Origin: a virus
Virus record (IMG/VR): IMGVR_UViG_3300008448_000318
Location: 1-34,961 of that record
Direction: 5' to 3' (one strand)
Length of the DNA stretch: 34,961 nt
How positions within the stretch are numbered: the first letter of the stretch is position 1; each line of letters starts with the position of its first letter. The position numbers and the translations under genes were made by a program. Positions 1 to 6,202 of the stretch are shown here, piece after piece. The notes under the pieces are model-generated. The model had not been told where the DNA came from, did no database searches, and worked only from the letters and a program-made list of their open reading frames with translations.

Positions 1-52
1 CTCTTCCTTTGGAATCTCGATTCGCTCAATCTCTACCTTCTTGATCTTGCGT
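1..52. repeat. Left copy of imperfect terminal overlap (circle junction)
   Basis: Matches 34910-34961 at 48 of 52 positions in the same orientation. Read on the minus strand, both copies encode the same 17 residues, and all four differences fall at third codon positions. It is best explained as an untrimmed assembly overlap of a circular or circularly permuted genome sampled from a mixed population. Confidence 0.9.
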
Positions 53-933
53 TCTCCATAGCCTTCCTTGTACAACTCTCTAGCAGCTTCAGAGTAATTT
101 CCACTAAAGAACTTCCATGCGTAGATAGCAAATGGGCTAAGCGGTGTCTCATGCGGGTAGATAGTTGCAGTAGTAAACAGGTAGCATAGACCTGTGTCCT
201 TGTAGATAAATCCATGCAGTGCATCCTTGCTTTCTACCTTGCGTAGAACTATACGATCAGATAGGTGTTTAATGGCACTAAATTCGCCTTGTAAGAGGTC
301 CAATGCCTTGTTCCTATGGTTATAGTCATCCCAAGGTGTTAGACCGCTGTAATCGGCCTCTTTTGGCCTCGTTTCATCTACCCTCTCTTCATAGTGAAAA
401 TACTTACATAGATTCATTAACAGATCACGCTCTTCTGGGGTAATCTCCTGAATCTGCTCATAAGACAATTCGCTTACCTGATTATCGTAGATGTAGATGT
501 ATCCACCTGAACCTCTAGTCTCAATCAGAGCCTGAGAATGTCCCTTGAGCGTAGCAAGCTTTCTGTTGCCTTCAACCTTAGAACATCTGTAGATGATGTG
601 GTAGCCTGAGTTGATGGTTTTGTAGATTACGAACTTTCTAGCGAAGTCATCTATGTAATCTGAAACGAATGCGATAAACTCATTCCAAAATTTCTTACCC
701 TCTTGTACACTAGGGAATACTTTTAGGTCTATGTCTATACATTCAGTACCATAAAATCCTGTAATAATACCATAACCTTTAGTTTTAGACTCTAGCCTTT
801 CTAGTTCGGCTTTTTCTATCTTTTTAGTCTGGTATTCCTTCCATAAAATCAGTGGTTTTTTGCCTTCTGATATAGGCATGACGCTGAAGCCAGCGTTCAA
901 TAAATTAATTGCTCTTCCTAAAGTGACGTTCAT
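1..933 (-). CDS. Primase-polymerase/helicase, N-terminal part (continues at 34961)
   Basis: This is the first 311 codons of a replication protein that runs off the window start and continues, through a 52-base overlap, into the frame at 33635-34961. The N-terminal half is an archaeo-eukaryotic-type primase-polymerase (bifunctional prim-pol family). It shows the GKKPLILW entry motif (about residues 24-31), the catalytic DID (67-69), SGYH (109-112) and ETRGSGGY (138-145). It would make primers, and possibly short extensions, for phage replication. The chosen ATG is at 931-933, just downstream of a cluster of palindromic repeats. Residues 150-311 link to the helicase part and end in KIKKVEIERIEIPKEE, the same peptide that opens the other fragment. 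Family assignment is firm; exact biochemical activity is inferred. Confidence 0.9.
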   Translation of the reverse strand, partial: MNVTLGRAINLLNAGFSVMPISEGKKPLILWKEYQTKKIEKAELERLESKTKGYGIITGFYGTECIDIDLKVFPSVQEGKKFWNEFIAFVSDYIDDFARKFVIYKTINSGYHIIYRCSKVEGNRKLATLKGHSQALIETRGSGGYIYIYDNQVSELSYEQIQEITPEERDLLMNLCKYFHYEERVDETRPKEADYSGLTPWDDYNHRNKALDLLQGEFSAIKHLSDRIVLRKVESKDALHGFIYKDTGLCYLFTTATIYPHETPLSPFAIYAWKFFSGNYSEAARELYKEGYGERKIKKVEIERIEIPKEE

Positions 934-978
934 TGCGTTTTACAAGTGTTTGTAGAAAATGGGCTATTTTTGGCAAAA

Positions 979-1251
979 AGTGTACACTAAGTTTACACTA
1001 AGTTTACACTAGAGTGTAAACCCCTAAAACCCCTTATACTCTCTAATTTGGCCGATTTTTGGCACTTTTTTGGCTTAGGTTTACAAGTTTACACTTTTTT
1101 TGTTAAAGTGTTTTTTTTTACCACCTGAAAATTTATTTTTTTTCATTTTTCCCAAAAAGTGTTCAAAGTGTTCACTTATTGCGATTGGAGCCAATGGAGG
1201 CCGATTTTGGTTTACACTTAGGTGTACACTTAGTGTACACTTGTGTACACC
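979..1251. repeat. Cluster of ~10 palindrome-type 10-bp iterons
   Basis: Copies or close variants of AGTGTACACT / AGTTTACACT lie at 979-988, 990-999, 1001-1010, 1013-1021 (inverted), 1086-1095, 1158-1166 (partial), 1167-1176, 1209-1218, 1221-1230, 1232-1241 and 1242-1251. The tight groups are spaced 10-12 bp, about one helical turn. AGTGTACACT is a perfect palindrome. The block fills the gap of about 300 bp between the triple-HTH gene and the primase gene; the last copies lie in the 3' end of the HTH gene. The gap also holds A/T tracts and two copies of GGCCGATTTT-like sequence near 1050 and 1200. It is likely a replication origin and/or an operator array controlling the primase. The binding protein is not shown by sequence alone. 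Confidence 0.8.
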
Positions 1252-1685
1252 CCTGTTCGGATCTTGCGAACCCAGTATTGGACCTGTCCATAGGGTATGT
1301 CTAGCTTGTAAGAAATGTTAGCTATTTTATACCCATCTTCCCATAATCGTTGCACTTCTCTAAGATTTTTTATGGTTATTCCTTGTCTTCTGCGGTAGGT
1401 AGTCAACTTAATGATCTCACAGATTTGGTGATGTGATAGTCCAGTGCGTTCTGTGATCTGCTTGTAGGGGTAATCGTTCTTGTACATTTCAATGACCTCA
1501 TCAGCTAGTTTAAGATGCGCTCCGTTATTCTTAGCACGCTCATTGGTCTTTAGATATTCCTTGTAGAGAAAGTTGTTTACCACATGGAATGATACTCCTA
1601 GAAACCTAGCAATGTTCTTGTTCTTTATTTTAAGCTTGTAAAGTCTGATGACTTCGTCTTTCTGTTCCTGTGTTAGTGATGTCAT
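1230..1685 (-). CDS. Triple helix-turn-helix DNA-binding protein
   Basis: A 151-aa protein built from three consecutive homeodomain/resolvase-like helix-turn-helix units. The first covers about residues 3-40 (LTQEQKDEVIRLYK, then IARFLGVSFHVVNNFL), the second about 58-92 (ADEVIEMYK, then ITERTGLSHHQICEII) and the third about 103-143 (LREVQRLWEDG, then ISYKLDIPYGQVQYWV). No catalytic domain is visible. The ATG at 1683-1685 follows the upstream stop by one base; a TTG at 1712 in the same frame would overlap the upstream gene and is less likely. The gene lies directly beside the palindromic repeat cluster, and its last codons are made of that repeat. It is therefore the obvious candidate to bind those repeats as an initiator or regulator, which is inference. 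Confidence 0.75.
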   Translation of the reverse strand: MTSLTQEQKDEVIRLYKLKIKNKNIARFLGVSFHVVNNFLYKEYLKTNERAKNNGAHLKLADEVIEMYKNDYPYKQITERTGLSHHQICEIIKLTTYRRRQGITIKNLREVQRLWEDGYKIANISYKLDIPYGQVQYWVRKIRTGVYTSVH

Positions 1686-1686
1686 G

Positions 1687-1938
1687 TTAGTAGTTATAGT
1701 TGCAGTAGTCAAGGATATTTGTTAAAATGCGTTCTAATTCATTACCATTAATAGGTACTGAATCATATTCTACCTTATAGCTTACTATTTGGTCGAATCT
1801 CCTATTGTTTTTTACCACCAGGGCCTCGATGTACCAGTAGCTATCGTAGAAAGCAAACTGATAGATTTCATCCTTGATGTGGGTTACTGAAAGGTCTAAG
1901 CTACCTAGATGCTCTTCTTCTAATTCAATAAAGTTCAT
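1687..1938 (-). CDS. Hypothetical protein, 83 aa
   Basis: I do not recognise this protein. It is acidic at the N terminus (MNFIELEEEHLGSLDLS) and rich in aromatic residues (a YDSYWYIEALV segment; the C terminus ends in YCNYNY). No membrane segment or known motif is visible. It starts inside the stop of the preceding gene (ATGA overlap at 1935-1938) and ends one base before the HTH gene, so it belongs to the leftward recombination/replication operon. The tight coupling and lack of a better frame make it a real gene; its function is unknown. Confidence 0.7.
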   Translation of the reverse strand: MNFIELEEEHLGSLDLSVTHIKDEIYQFAFYDSYWYIEALVVKNNRRFDQIVSYKVEYDSVPINGNELERILTNILDYCNYNY

Positions 1939-2138
1939 AGTTCTTCTTCTCTAGTGTTTACAAATTTTTTATTGTTTAAATCTTCTTCCTCCTTCGTGGA
2001 TATGAACATATCGCAGTATTCATATTGGTAAGGGGTCTCAATAAAGTAAAACTGGTAGTAATTCGGAATAGCCGTATATCTGTAGCATTTGCTCCTGATG
2101 GGGCAATCTATGCCCTCGCACATGGTTATATCGCTCAT
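1935..2138 (-). CDS. Small Cys-containing protein, 67 aa
   Basis: The N terminus carries CEGIDCPIRSKCYRYTA, three cysteines spaced C-x4-C-x5-C. A fourth cysteine follows near residue 42 (YEYCDMF), making a plausible metal site. The C terminus is charged (KEEEDLN...NTREEEL). Proteins of this pattern are seen in Bacteroidota phages, from memory and without a database check, with no assigned function. It overlaps the exonuclease gene stop by 4 bases (ATGA) and the next gene in the same way, so translation is probably coupled along the operon. Confidence 0.7.
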   Translation of the reverse strand: MSDITMCEGIDCPIRSKCYRYTAIPNYYQFYFIETPYQYEYCDMFISTKEEEDLNNKKFVNTREEEL

Positions 2139-2734
2139 GATAGTAGTTCTTTAACATAGTCCCTACACTCTTTAATCCTAGCCTTAGCTGTCTCAATTAC
2201 CATAGGGTCATATTCTATTTCAAATTCTTTTACTCTATAGCTGTTATCTACATGAGCGTAGCTCACAGGCTCCTCATGGGTCAGGTAGTCAGGGGTATCC
2301 TGAAGCGTGTACACTAGCTTAGCCTTTCTAAGCCCTGTCAGGTGCATATACACCTGGAGCTGATAGTAGTATCCCATGTCAGGCTCCTGATCGAACAGAG
2401 GGAATGTAAAGCAGTCCCAGGAGGTCTTGAAGTCATAGACTATACCCTCGTGCATACAGTCAGGCGTACCTGTGAAGAAATCATCCTCAAAGTGGTCTAG
2501 GTTCTTAATCATGAAGTCCTTATCCATAGCAACAGAATAGAACTCTATAGCCTGATCCTCGAGGGCTAAACCTTTCTGCAAGTACTTAGAATTAATCTGC
2601 TTCTTGATTCCATAAATCTGCTCTTTTACCCACTCTTCTAGGTAGCTCTTTGTAGTGTGGGATAAAGTCTCAGACTTAGACCTTGGGTTAGTCATTAACT
2701 TACCCAAGGCACTTGCTCTGCATTTAAAGTTCAT
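2135..2734 (-). CDS. YqaJ-like PD-(D/E)XK exonuclease
   Basis: A 199-aa nuclease of the lambda-exo/YqaJ viral recombinase type. The N terminus has the RASALGKLMTNPRSK motif. The middle has the QKGLALEDQAIEFY helix, whose Glu is typical of the family. The catalytic core reads TGTPDCMHEGIVYDFKTSWD (Asp...Asp-Phe-Lys, about residues 89-108), followed by YYYQLQVYMHLTG, the conserved Q-x-x-x-Y. It would resect double-stranded ends to give single strands for the ERF-type annealing protein encoded immediately upstream (ATGA overlap at 2731-2734). Together they form a RecET-like recombination pair. Family confidence is high; end polarity is not deduced. Confidence 0.87.
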   Translation of the reverse strand: MNFKCRASALGKLMTNPRSKSETLSHTTKSYLEEWVKEQIYGIKKQINSKYLQKGLALEDQAIEFYSVAMDKDFMIKNLDHFEDDFFTGTPDCMHEGIVYDFKTSWDCFTFPLFDQEPDMGYYYQLQVYMHLTGLRKAKLVYTLQDTPDYLTHEEPVSYAHVDNSYRVKEFEIEYDPMVIETAKARIKECRDYVKELLS

Positions 2735-3264
2735 CCTAGTAGAAGTTTTTCGTTCTCAGCAGTCAGGATATAGACAGCCTTAATCTGTTCTATAGTTACT
2801 TTTCCACTAGCTAGGGAATCCTTGGCTCCTTGCCACTTAGGATGCTTTGGACTAAGCTCCTCCTTTTTTGCACCATGGTCATTGGTACTATCAGGGTCTT
2901 TGGTATCATCTATGAGAAATAAACCATTGAGCGCATACTTTCGAGAATATGAGCTGCTGCTCCCGAACGACTGCGCTATGTCCATGCCCTTGCGGTTGAC
3001 ATCTATCCCTGCTTGAGCTGTTACCGCTCTGCCTTCTGTTCTACCTTCTTTATCAACCTGGATAGCAGCGGTAGATTCAATAAATACTATACCACCTACT
3101 TCTTTAACCTCATCCTCTATGGTCAATGTACATTCGTACTTTAACAGCAGGGGCTTTAAAGCCTCTAGGATGTCCTCGCAAGATCGGTACTTGTACTTCC
3201 CGAATGCGTTAAACTGATTTTTTGGAGCCTTTAGCTCCGCCTGGATTGCAATTAGTTCTTTCAT
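2731..3264 (-). CDS. ERF-family single-strand annealing protein
   Basis: A 177-aa protein with the ERF signature: KNQFNAFGKYKYRSCEDI (about residues 15-32), a central beta region (CTLTIEDEVKEVGGIVFIES), and the conserved GMDIAQSFGSSSSYSRKYAL segment (about 93-112) followed by NGLFLIDDTKDPD. ERF proteins anneal complementary single strands in phage recombination and end repair. The C terminus (about 130-177) is a variable Lys-rich tail. The partner exonuclease gene overlaps its stop. The start ATG at 3262-3264 is preceded by a T/G-rich stretch with no Shine-Dalgarno. Confidence 0.88.
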   Translation of the reverse strand: MKELIAIQAELKAPKNQFNAFGKYKYRSCEDILEALKPLLLKYECTLTIEDEVKEVGGIVFIESTAAIQVDKEGRTEGRAVTAQAGIDVNRKGMDIAQSFGSSSSYSRKYALNGLFLIDDTKDPDSTNDHGAKKEELSPKHPKWQGAKDSLASGKVTIEQIKAVYILTAENEKLLLG

Positions 3265-3337
3265 GTGTTTGTGTGTTTGTTTTAATTAAGTAAAGTTCTC
3301 CAATTAATTGATCTAATTTTTTTACTAGGTCGTCCAT
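3209..3337 (-). CDS. Possible small ORF, 42 aa
   Basis: The ATG at 3335-3337 opens a frame starting MDDLVKKLDQLIGELYLIK, an amphipathic helix. It then becomes Lys/Gly/Ser-rich and overlaps the ERF start by 56 bases. It spans the otherwise empty gap between the ERF and membrane-protein genes. The long overlap and low-complexity tail make it uncertain; it could act as a leader for ERF translation. Confidence 0.3.
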   Translation of the reverse strand: MDDLVKKLDQLIGELYLIKTNTQTHERTNCNPGGAKGSKKSV

Positions 3338-3492
3338 GTGATTAAGTAAATTAAATTAATGAGTATTAGAATTGTCGATGCTATGAGAAAGTCAACTATG
3401 AAGTATTTTTCACTATGCTTTTTCACTATACCTATGCCTAGAGCTATCAGGACTGATAATATCATGAAGCAGGCAACATAGACAAAGGTCAT
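3325..3492 (-). CDS. Small membrane protein, 55 aa
   Basis: Two hydrophobic segments, VYVACFMILSVLIALGIGIV (about residues 4-23) and VDFLIASTILILINLIYLI (about 33-51), are joined by a charged KKHSEKY loop, so two transmembrane helices are predicted. I chose the ATG at 3490-3492 because it overlaps the stop of the upstream 47-aa gene as ATGA. A longer frame could start at 3531 (MVCQVCNSK), but this would lie inside that neighbour. No family recognised; it could be an early membrane or host-takeover peptide. Confidence 0.6.
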   Translation of the reverse strand: MTFVYVACFMILSVLIALGIGIVKKHSEKYFIVDFLIASTILILINLIYLITWTT

Positions 3493-3632
3493 GGCTTGTG
3501 ATGTTTTAGAATTGCAGACTTGGCATACCATAGTCCGTACTTATCCCATAGAAGCTCGAAGGTAGTAGCTATCGCTATTCTCTTCTCTAGAGGTATTTCC
3601 CCGTAGTGCTTGGTGATAAACTCATCTACCAT
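3489..3632 (-). CDS. Small hypothetical protein, 47 aa
   Basis: The ATG at 3630-3632 opens a 47-codon frame beginning MVDEFITKHYGEIPLEKRIA and continuing through FELLWDKYGLWY. It overlaps the stop of the HTH-like gene upstream by 11 bases, and its own stop overlaps the membrane-protein start as ATGA. The composition is balanced, with regular amphipathic helices, as in a folded small protein. No family recognised. Confidence 0.55.
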   Translation of the reverse strand: MVDEFITKHYGEIPLEKRIAIATTFELLWDKYGLWYAKSAILKHHKP

Positions 3633-3807
3633 CTTTAATCCAATTAGGGTCTACAAATACTACCCATTGATTGCCTATCTTCTTAGGAGGATGGGTCCAC
3701 TCAGCAGGGAATTTACCAGACCTGATGATCTGATGCACTCGAGTTGATTTTTCACTATAGCCCTTTAGTACACCGTACTCTTGGGCTGACATCATTTCAT
3801 AAAACAT
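3622..3807 (-). CDS. Excisionase/MerR-like small DNA-binding protein, 61 aa
   Basis: The sequence SAQEYGVLKGYSEKSTRVHQ, then IIRSGKFPAEW and KKIGNQWVVFVD, follows the pattern of small winged-helix excisionase/MerR-type domains (entry helix, recognition helix after GYS, then a wing leading to a strand). Without an integrase in the genome, a role in excision is unlikely, so it is more probably a transcription regulator of the early arm. It overlaps the upstream gene by 16 bases. Start alternatives are the Met residues at positions 1, 5 and 6. Confidence 0.6.
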   Translation of the reverse strand: MFYEMMSAQEYGVLKGYSEKSTRVHQIIRSGKFPAEWTHPPKKIGNQWVVFVDPNWIKDGR

Positions 3808-4031
3808 TTCTTAACCTCCTGTTCTAATTGTTCAACAATAAATGGATCTAGCACCGAGCAGATAGTCCTGTAGTGGTCTGAGAATTTCTCCGTCAGGTCA
3901 TCGTAGATGTCCAAGGTCAGGGACTTTCCCCCACCGAAATAGAGTTCCAAGGATATGCCCTGGTTCTCGAATGATTCCAGCTCGAGGGTCAACCCTGACT
4001 GGTCTAAGCAGTAATAATGGTCTTTTAACAT
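3792..4031 (-). CDS. Hypothetical protein, 79 aa
   Basis: First gene of the leftward operon that starts downstream of the DnaA-box-like repeat block. The acidic protein alternates beta-prone stretches (LTLELESFENQGISLELYFG, KSLTLDIYDDL) with a C-terminal helix (VEQLEQEVKKCFMK). No family recognised. Upstream on the minus strand at about 4045-4085 is a TTTGCA ... TAGACTTTTG arrangement that loosely matches a Bacteroidota promoter. Confidence 0.6.
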   Translation of the reverse strand: MLKDHYYCLDQSGLTLELESFENQGISLELYFGGGKSLTLDIYDDLTEKFSDHYRTICSVLDPFIVEQLEQEVKKCFMK

Positions 4032-4099
4032 GATTAAAGTGTTTAGTGATAAGCGAAATTACAAAAGTCTATATTCAATGCAAATAAATAATTAGTTTT

Positions 4100-4280
4100 T
4101 TTTCCACTATGGTGATTTTTTTTTCCACTATGGGGGACAAGTCCAACATTTTATTTTCCACTAGGGTCTTATTTAGAATCATTCTGTTTTACACTATGGG
4201 TTTTGTTTTCCACTATGGGTCAAACCGCCATGTTTTCCACTAGGCCATGTTTTCCACTACCCTATGTTTTCCACTATGGG
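4100..4280 (+). repeat. Eight direct DnaA-box-like repeats (TTTTCCACTATGGG)
   Basis: Copies, all in the same orientation, begin at 4100, 4121, 4154, 4187 (TTTTACACTATGGG), 4206, 4233, 4250 and 4267. The core TTTTCCACT matches 8 of 9 positions of the relaxed DnaA box TTWTNCACA, and the ATGGG extension is kept in most copies. They lie in a gene-free 457-bp gap. AT-rich sequence (4032-4100) flanks one side as a possible unwinding element, and a GC-rich island (4285-4400) the other. This is the best origin-of-replication candidate in the window. Whether host DnaA or a phage protein binds is unknown. Confidence 0.75.
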
Positions 4281-4456
4281 CATGGGTACGCGGTCGCGCT
4301 TGGGCGCGGTTGGGCGCGTCACGGCATGGCATGGCAAGGCTAGACCTAGCAAGGCAACACGGGCTATTTTTAAGCCCGTAGCGGGACGATATTTTTATTT
4401 TGGTATACTTACATAGGCAAAGTATTTTGAGGTCTTAAAATGGCTTAAAATGGCTT
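4281..4456. other. GC-rich, gene-free stretch with hairpin and short tandem repeats
   Basis: The stretch has unusually high GC for this genome. TTGGGCGCG is repeated at 4300-4308 and 4310-4318, and GGCATGGCATGGCAAGGC starts at 4323. A 7-bp-stem hairpin (ACGGGCT / AGCCCGT) lies at 4359-4379, and CTTAAAATGG is tandemly repeated at 4434-4453. No credible ORF. It is part of the putative origin region. Confidence 0.6.
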
Positions 4457-4482
4457 AAAAAAAAAGCCCTATATTCTAGGGC
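4457..4482 (-). terminator. Intrinsic terminator after the 4489-4674 gene
   Basis: On the minus strand GCCCTA-GAATA-TAGGGC forms a hairpin followed by nine T. It ends the first leftward unit before the repeat block, insulating the putative origin from transcription. Confidence 0.75.
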
Positions 4483-4488
4483 CTTGGT

Positions 4489-4674
4489 TTAACTTTGAAA
4501 TTTTGTATTTAATACTTGCCAAACGCAAGTAACAAATTCATTTGAGCTTCTGGCATAATTGGAATTAACGCAATTATTTAAAATTGCCTTATATACACTT
4601 GAGTACTTTGGGCCGTAAATTTCAATCATTTGATCTACAAATTTTGCCGCGGCTTGGTAGGTTTTATTTTCCAT
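4489..4674 (-). CDS. Hypothetical protein, 61 aa
   Basis: Predicted mostly helical (YQAAAKFVDQMIEIYG, SSVYKAILNNCVN), with two cysteines and no recognised motif. It lies between a gene 4 bp upstream and an intrinsic terminator just downstream, so it is the last gene of a short leftward operon. It is real by context and balanced composition; function unknown. Confidence 0.6.
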   Translation of the reverse strand: MENKTYQAAAKFVDQMIEIYGPKYSSVYKAILNNCVNSNYARSSNEFVTCVWQVLNTKFQS

Positions 4675-4678
4675 GTTT

Positions 4679-4891
4679 TTAGATATTGTTTAAATAGCAA
4701 AAGTTATCAAAATACGCGTTCTCTTGCGCTTGAATATGGCAAAAGGTTTGCTCATTCTCTTTGGCGTTTTGGTAGGTTTTGGAACTACTAGAAAAGGCTT
4801 TGCCATCAAAGTAGATTGGTTCCCCCTTTTTAATTTTTGCGCTTGTTTCAGCGCAATTACTCGCGAATTTAGACTGCATAAATTTTCCCAT
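4679..4891 (-). CDS. Small treble-clef-like protein, 70 aa
   Basis: SKFASNCAETSAKIKKGEPI followed by YFDGKAF resembles small zinc-binding proteins with a C-x2-C...IKKGE-YYD pattern, but the second half of the first Cys pair is missing here (NCAETSAK). Ser/Gln-rich middle; the C terminus has FCHIQ and FCYLNNI with further cysteines. A degenerate metal site or simply a resemblance; function unknown. Confidence 0.55.
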   Translation of the reverse strand: MGKFMQSKFASNCAETSAKIKKGEPIYFDGKAFSSSSKTYQNAKENEQTFCHIQAQENAYFDNFCYLNNI

Positions 4892-4913
4892 GTTTTATTT
4901 GGTTTTGGTTAAT

Positions 4914-4937
4914 ATAAAAGGGGCATGCGCCCCCCTT
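4914..4937 (-). terminator. Hairpin downstream of the 291-aa gene
   Basis: On the minus strand GGGGC-GCAT-GCCCC is followed by TTTTATATT. The stem is GC-rich, but the T-run is short (4), so this is a weak intrinsic terminator or attenuator between 4959 and 4891. Confidence 0.45.
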
Positions 4938-4958
4938 ATTTCGGCTATTTAAGCCTCG

Positions 4959-5834
4959 TCAGTTAACCTGTTTGAATACTTGATTAATAACAGGCCAAGC
5001 TATCAAATGGCACCCAATTTTTACATGATCTAGGGTTGATTCTATTAAGGTAAAGCCCTCAATTTTTTCCCCTTTCACATCTTGATTTGCTTGAATCTTT
5101 GCCAACAAGCGCAACGCTGAATCAAGTCCTACTTTGGCGCCCTTGGTAGTTTCTATTTGTGTCCCATCTTTAGAAACGCGCAAATGCACGGGTATTCCAT
5201 ATAATTGGCCGTGGTATTCATTATTTAGCCATCTATTTAGTAGTTCCTTTTCCTTTTCTAGTTTCTTTAACTCTTTGGCCTTTTCGCGTTCCCCTTGAGT
5301 AGATCGCAAATAGTCCGCCTTTTCTTTTGCCTTATCCCAATTTTCGGGCCGTGCTGGAATATCTAGGTCAAACAAAGTGCAAATTTCTTTGATTTCGTCA
5401 AATTTTTCATTCGCATCTAAAAAGTAGAAAAAATTAGAAACGGCCTTGAGTTGATCATAAACTAAATTTCTGCATTGAATTAGCATTGACTCAATAACTT
5501 TGCTCAATTCGTTAATATCAAAATAATGCTTTTGCATAACCCAATAAGATCCGTTACGCTTAATAAAAGGAACTTTAAACGCAAATATGCCGTCTGGTAT
5601 TGCGTTCAAAACATGGTTAGTATGTTTTGCCGTACTACTGCTGTAGTAGTTTGAATTTACAAAACAAACGCGTTGACCATTGGGGGCCGTAACAAAACGG
5701 GCTATCTCATAGTGCGTTCCGTAACTATAAATTACGGGGCCTTCAAAAAACATATTACCAGTGCGCCCTTCGCTTTGTAGCTGGTTTGCCCAAACATGGG
5801 CTAGTTCTGAATTACTAGAAAATACTGTTTTCAT
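4959..5834 (-). CDS. Conserved phage/plasmid-type protein of unknown function, 291 aa
   Basis: Residues about 10-110 contain LAHVWANQLQSEGRTGNMFF, then IYSYGTHYEIARFV, and NYYSSSTAKHTNHV. This pattern recurs in phage and plasmid proteins (recalled from memory, not searched). A Lys/Glu-rich coiled-coil-like region follows at about 165-205 (KAKELKKLEKEKELLNRWL). The C-terminal third (about 210-291) is a separate alpha/beta region. I cannot assign a reaction; the conserved H/W/Y residues could bind a ligand. The gene starts at the ATG at 5832-5834 and ends before a GC-rich hairpin. Confidence 0.65.
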   Translation of the reverse strand: MKTVFSSNSELAHVWANQLQSEGRTGNMFFEGPVIYSYGTHYEIARFVTAPNGQRVCFVNSNYYSSSTAKHTNHVLNAIPDGIFAFKVPFIKRNGSYWVMQKHYFDINELSKVIESMLIQCRNLVYDQLKAVSNFFYFLDANEKFDEIKEICTLFDLDIPARPENWDKAKEKADYLRSTQGEREKAKELKKLEKEKELLNRWLNNEYHGQLYGIPVHLRVSKDGTQIETTKGAKVGLDSALRLLAKIQANQDVKGEKIEGFTLIESTLDHVKIGCHLIAWPVINQVFKQVN

Positions 5835-5867
5835 GTTGTGTTGTGTTTATTGGGTTAAAATTTGTTT

Positions 5868-5975
5868 TTAGTTTGACAATAATTTAATCCCTAGTAAGTA
5901 ACCCAAAAAAAAGATAGGGCTAAGTGCAATTACTAGGTAAATGATTTTTCCGAGTACTTGAGTTGCTTTTTTCAT
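5868..5975 (-). CDS. Tiny membrane peptide, 35 aa
   Basis: MKKATQVLGKIIYLVIALSP, then an IFFLGYLLGIKLL run, is predicted as one long or two short transmembrane segments with a positive N terminus. Its ATG (5973-5975) overlaps the stop of the 43-aa gene upstream as ATGA. Lysine-first membrane peptides are common in phage early regions; function unknown. Confidence 0.5.
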   Translation of the reverse strand: MKKATQVLGKIIYLVIALSPIFFLGYLLGIKLLSN

Positions 5976-6103
5976 AGGTAAGTTTTGTAAAAGTCCATAA
6001 ATCTTTTTGCGGTTGCCCAATTAATTGAGCCAATGACCGCTTCACTAGAATAAAAGGCATACATATATTTAGCGCCTTGTTTTGTTACTGGTCCGTAAAT
6101 CAT
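5972..6103 (-). CDS. Small protein, 43 aa
   Basis: MIYGPVTKQGAKYMYAFYSS, then INWATAKRFMDFYKTYL. It reads like a compact beta/alpha mini-domain and has both start and stop in ATGA overlaps with its neighbours. This chain of coupled tiny genes supports coding. No family recognised. Confidence 0.5.
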   Translation of the reverse strand: MIYGPVTKQGAKYMYAFYSSEAVIGSINWATAKRFMDFYKTYL

Positions 6104-6183
6104 GCTTTGCTTGTTTTAAGGGTTGCGAAATAAGTTAGGCCGAAAATTAGGGCCGTTCCGATAATGATAATTAGTAGGTCCAT
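6100..6183 (-). CDS. Tiny membrane peptide, 27 aa
   Basis: MDLLIIIIGTALIFGLTYFA followed by TLKTSKA gives one transmembrane helix with a short basic tail. The ATG is at 6181-6183; the TGA overlaps the next ATG. Very short, so support comes mostly from context and the clean hydrophobic/basic layout. Confidence 0.45.
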   Translation of the reverse strand: MDLLIIIIGTALIFGLTYFATLKTSKA

Positions 6184-6202
6184 GTTTATATAGTTTATTG
6201 GT

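Noticed and set aside
1-52. True terminal direct repeats of a linear genome
   Set aside because: The repeat lies inside one continuous ORF and the copies differ at silent sites; a packaged terminal repeat would be identical and usually longer.
1100-1321. Plus-strand 73-codon frame
   Set aside because: It runs through T-tracts and the iterons and into the antisense of the HTH gene; composition is repeat-driven and not protein-like.
4100-4280. Possible CRISPR array
   Set aside because: Repeat units are 12-14 bp with spacing of 17-33 bp, not 25-40 bp repeats with uniform spacers, and no cas genes are present.
4359-4379. Hairpin ACGGGCT/AGCCCGT as a terminator
   Set aside because: No T-run on either strand; kept only as part of the GC-rich island.
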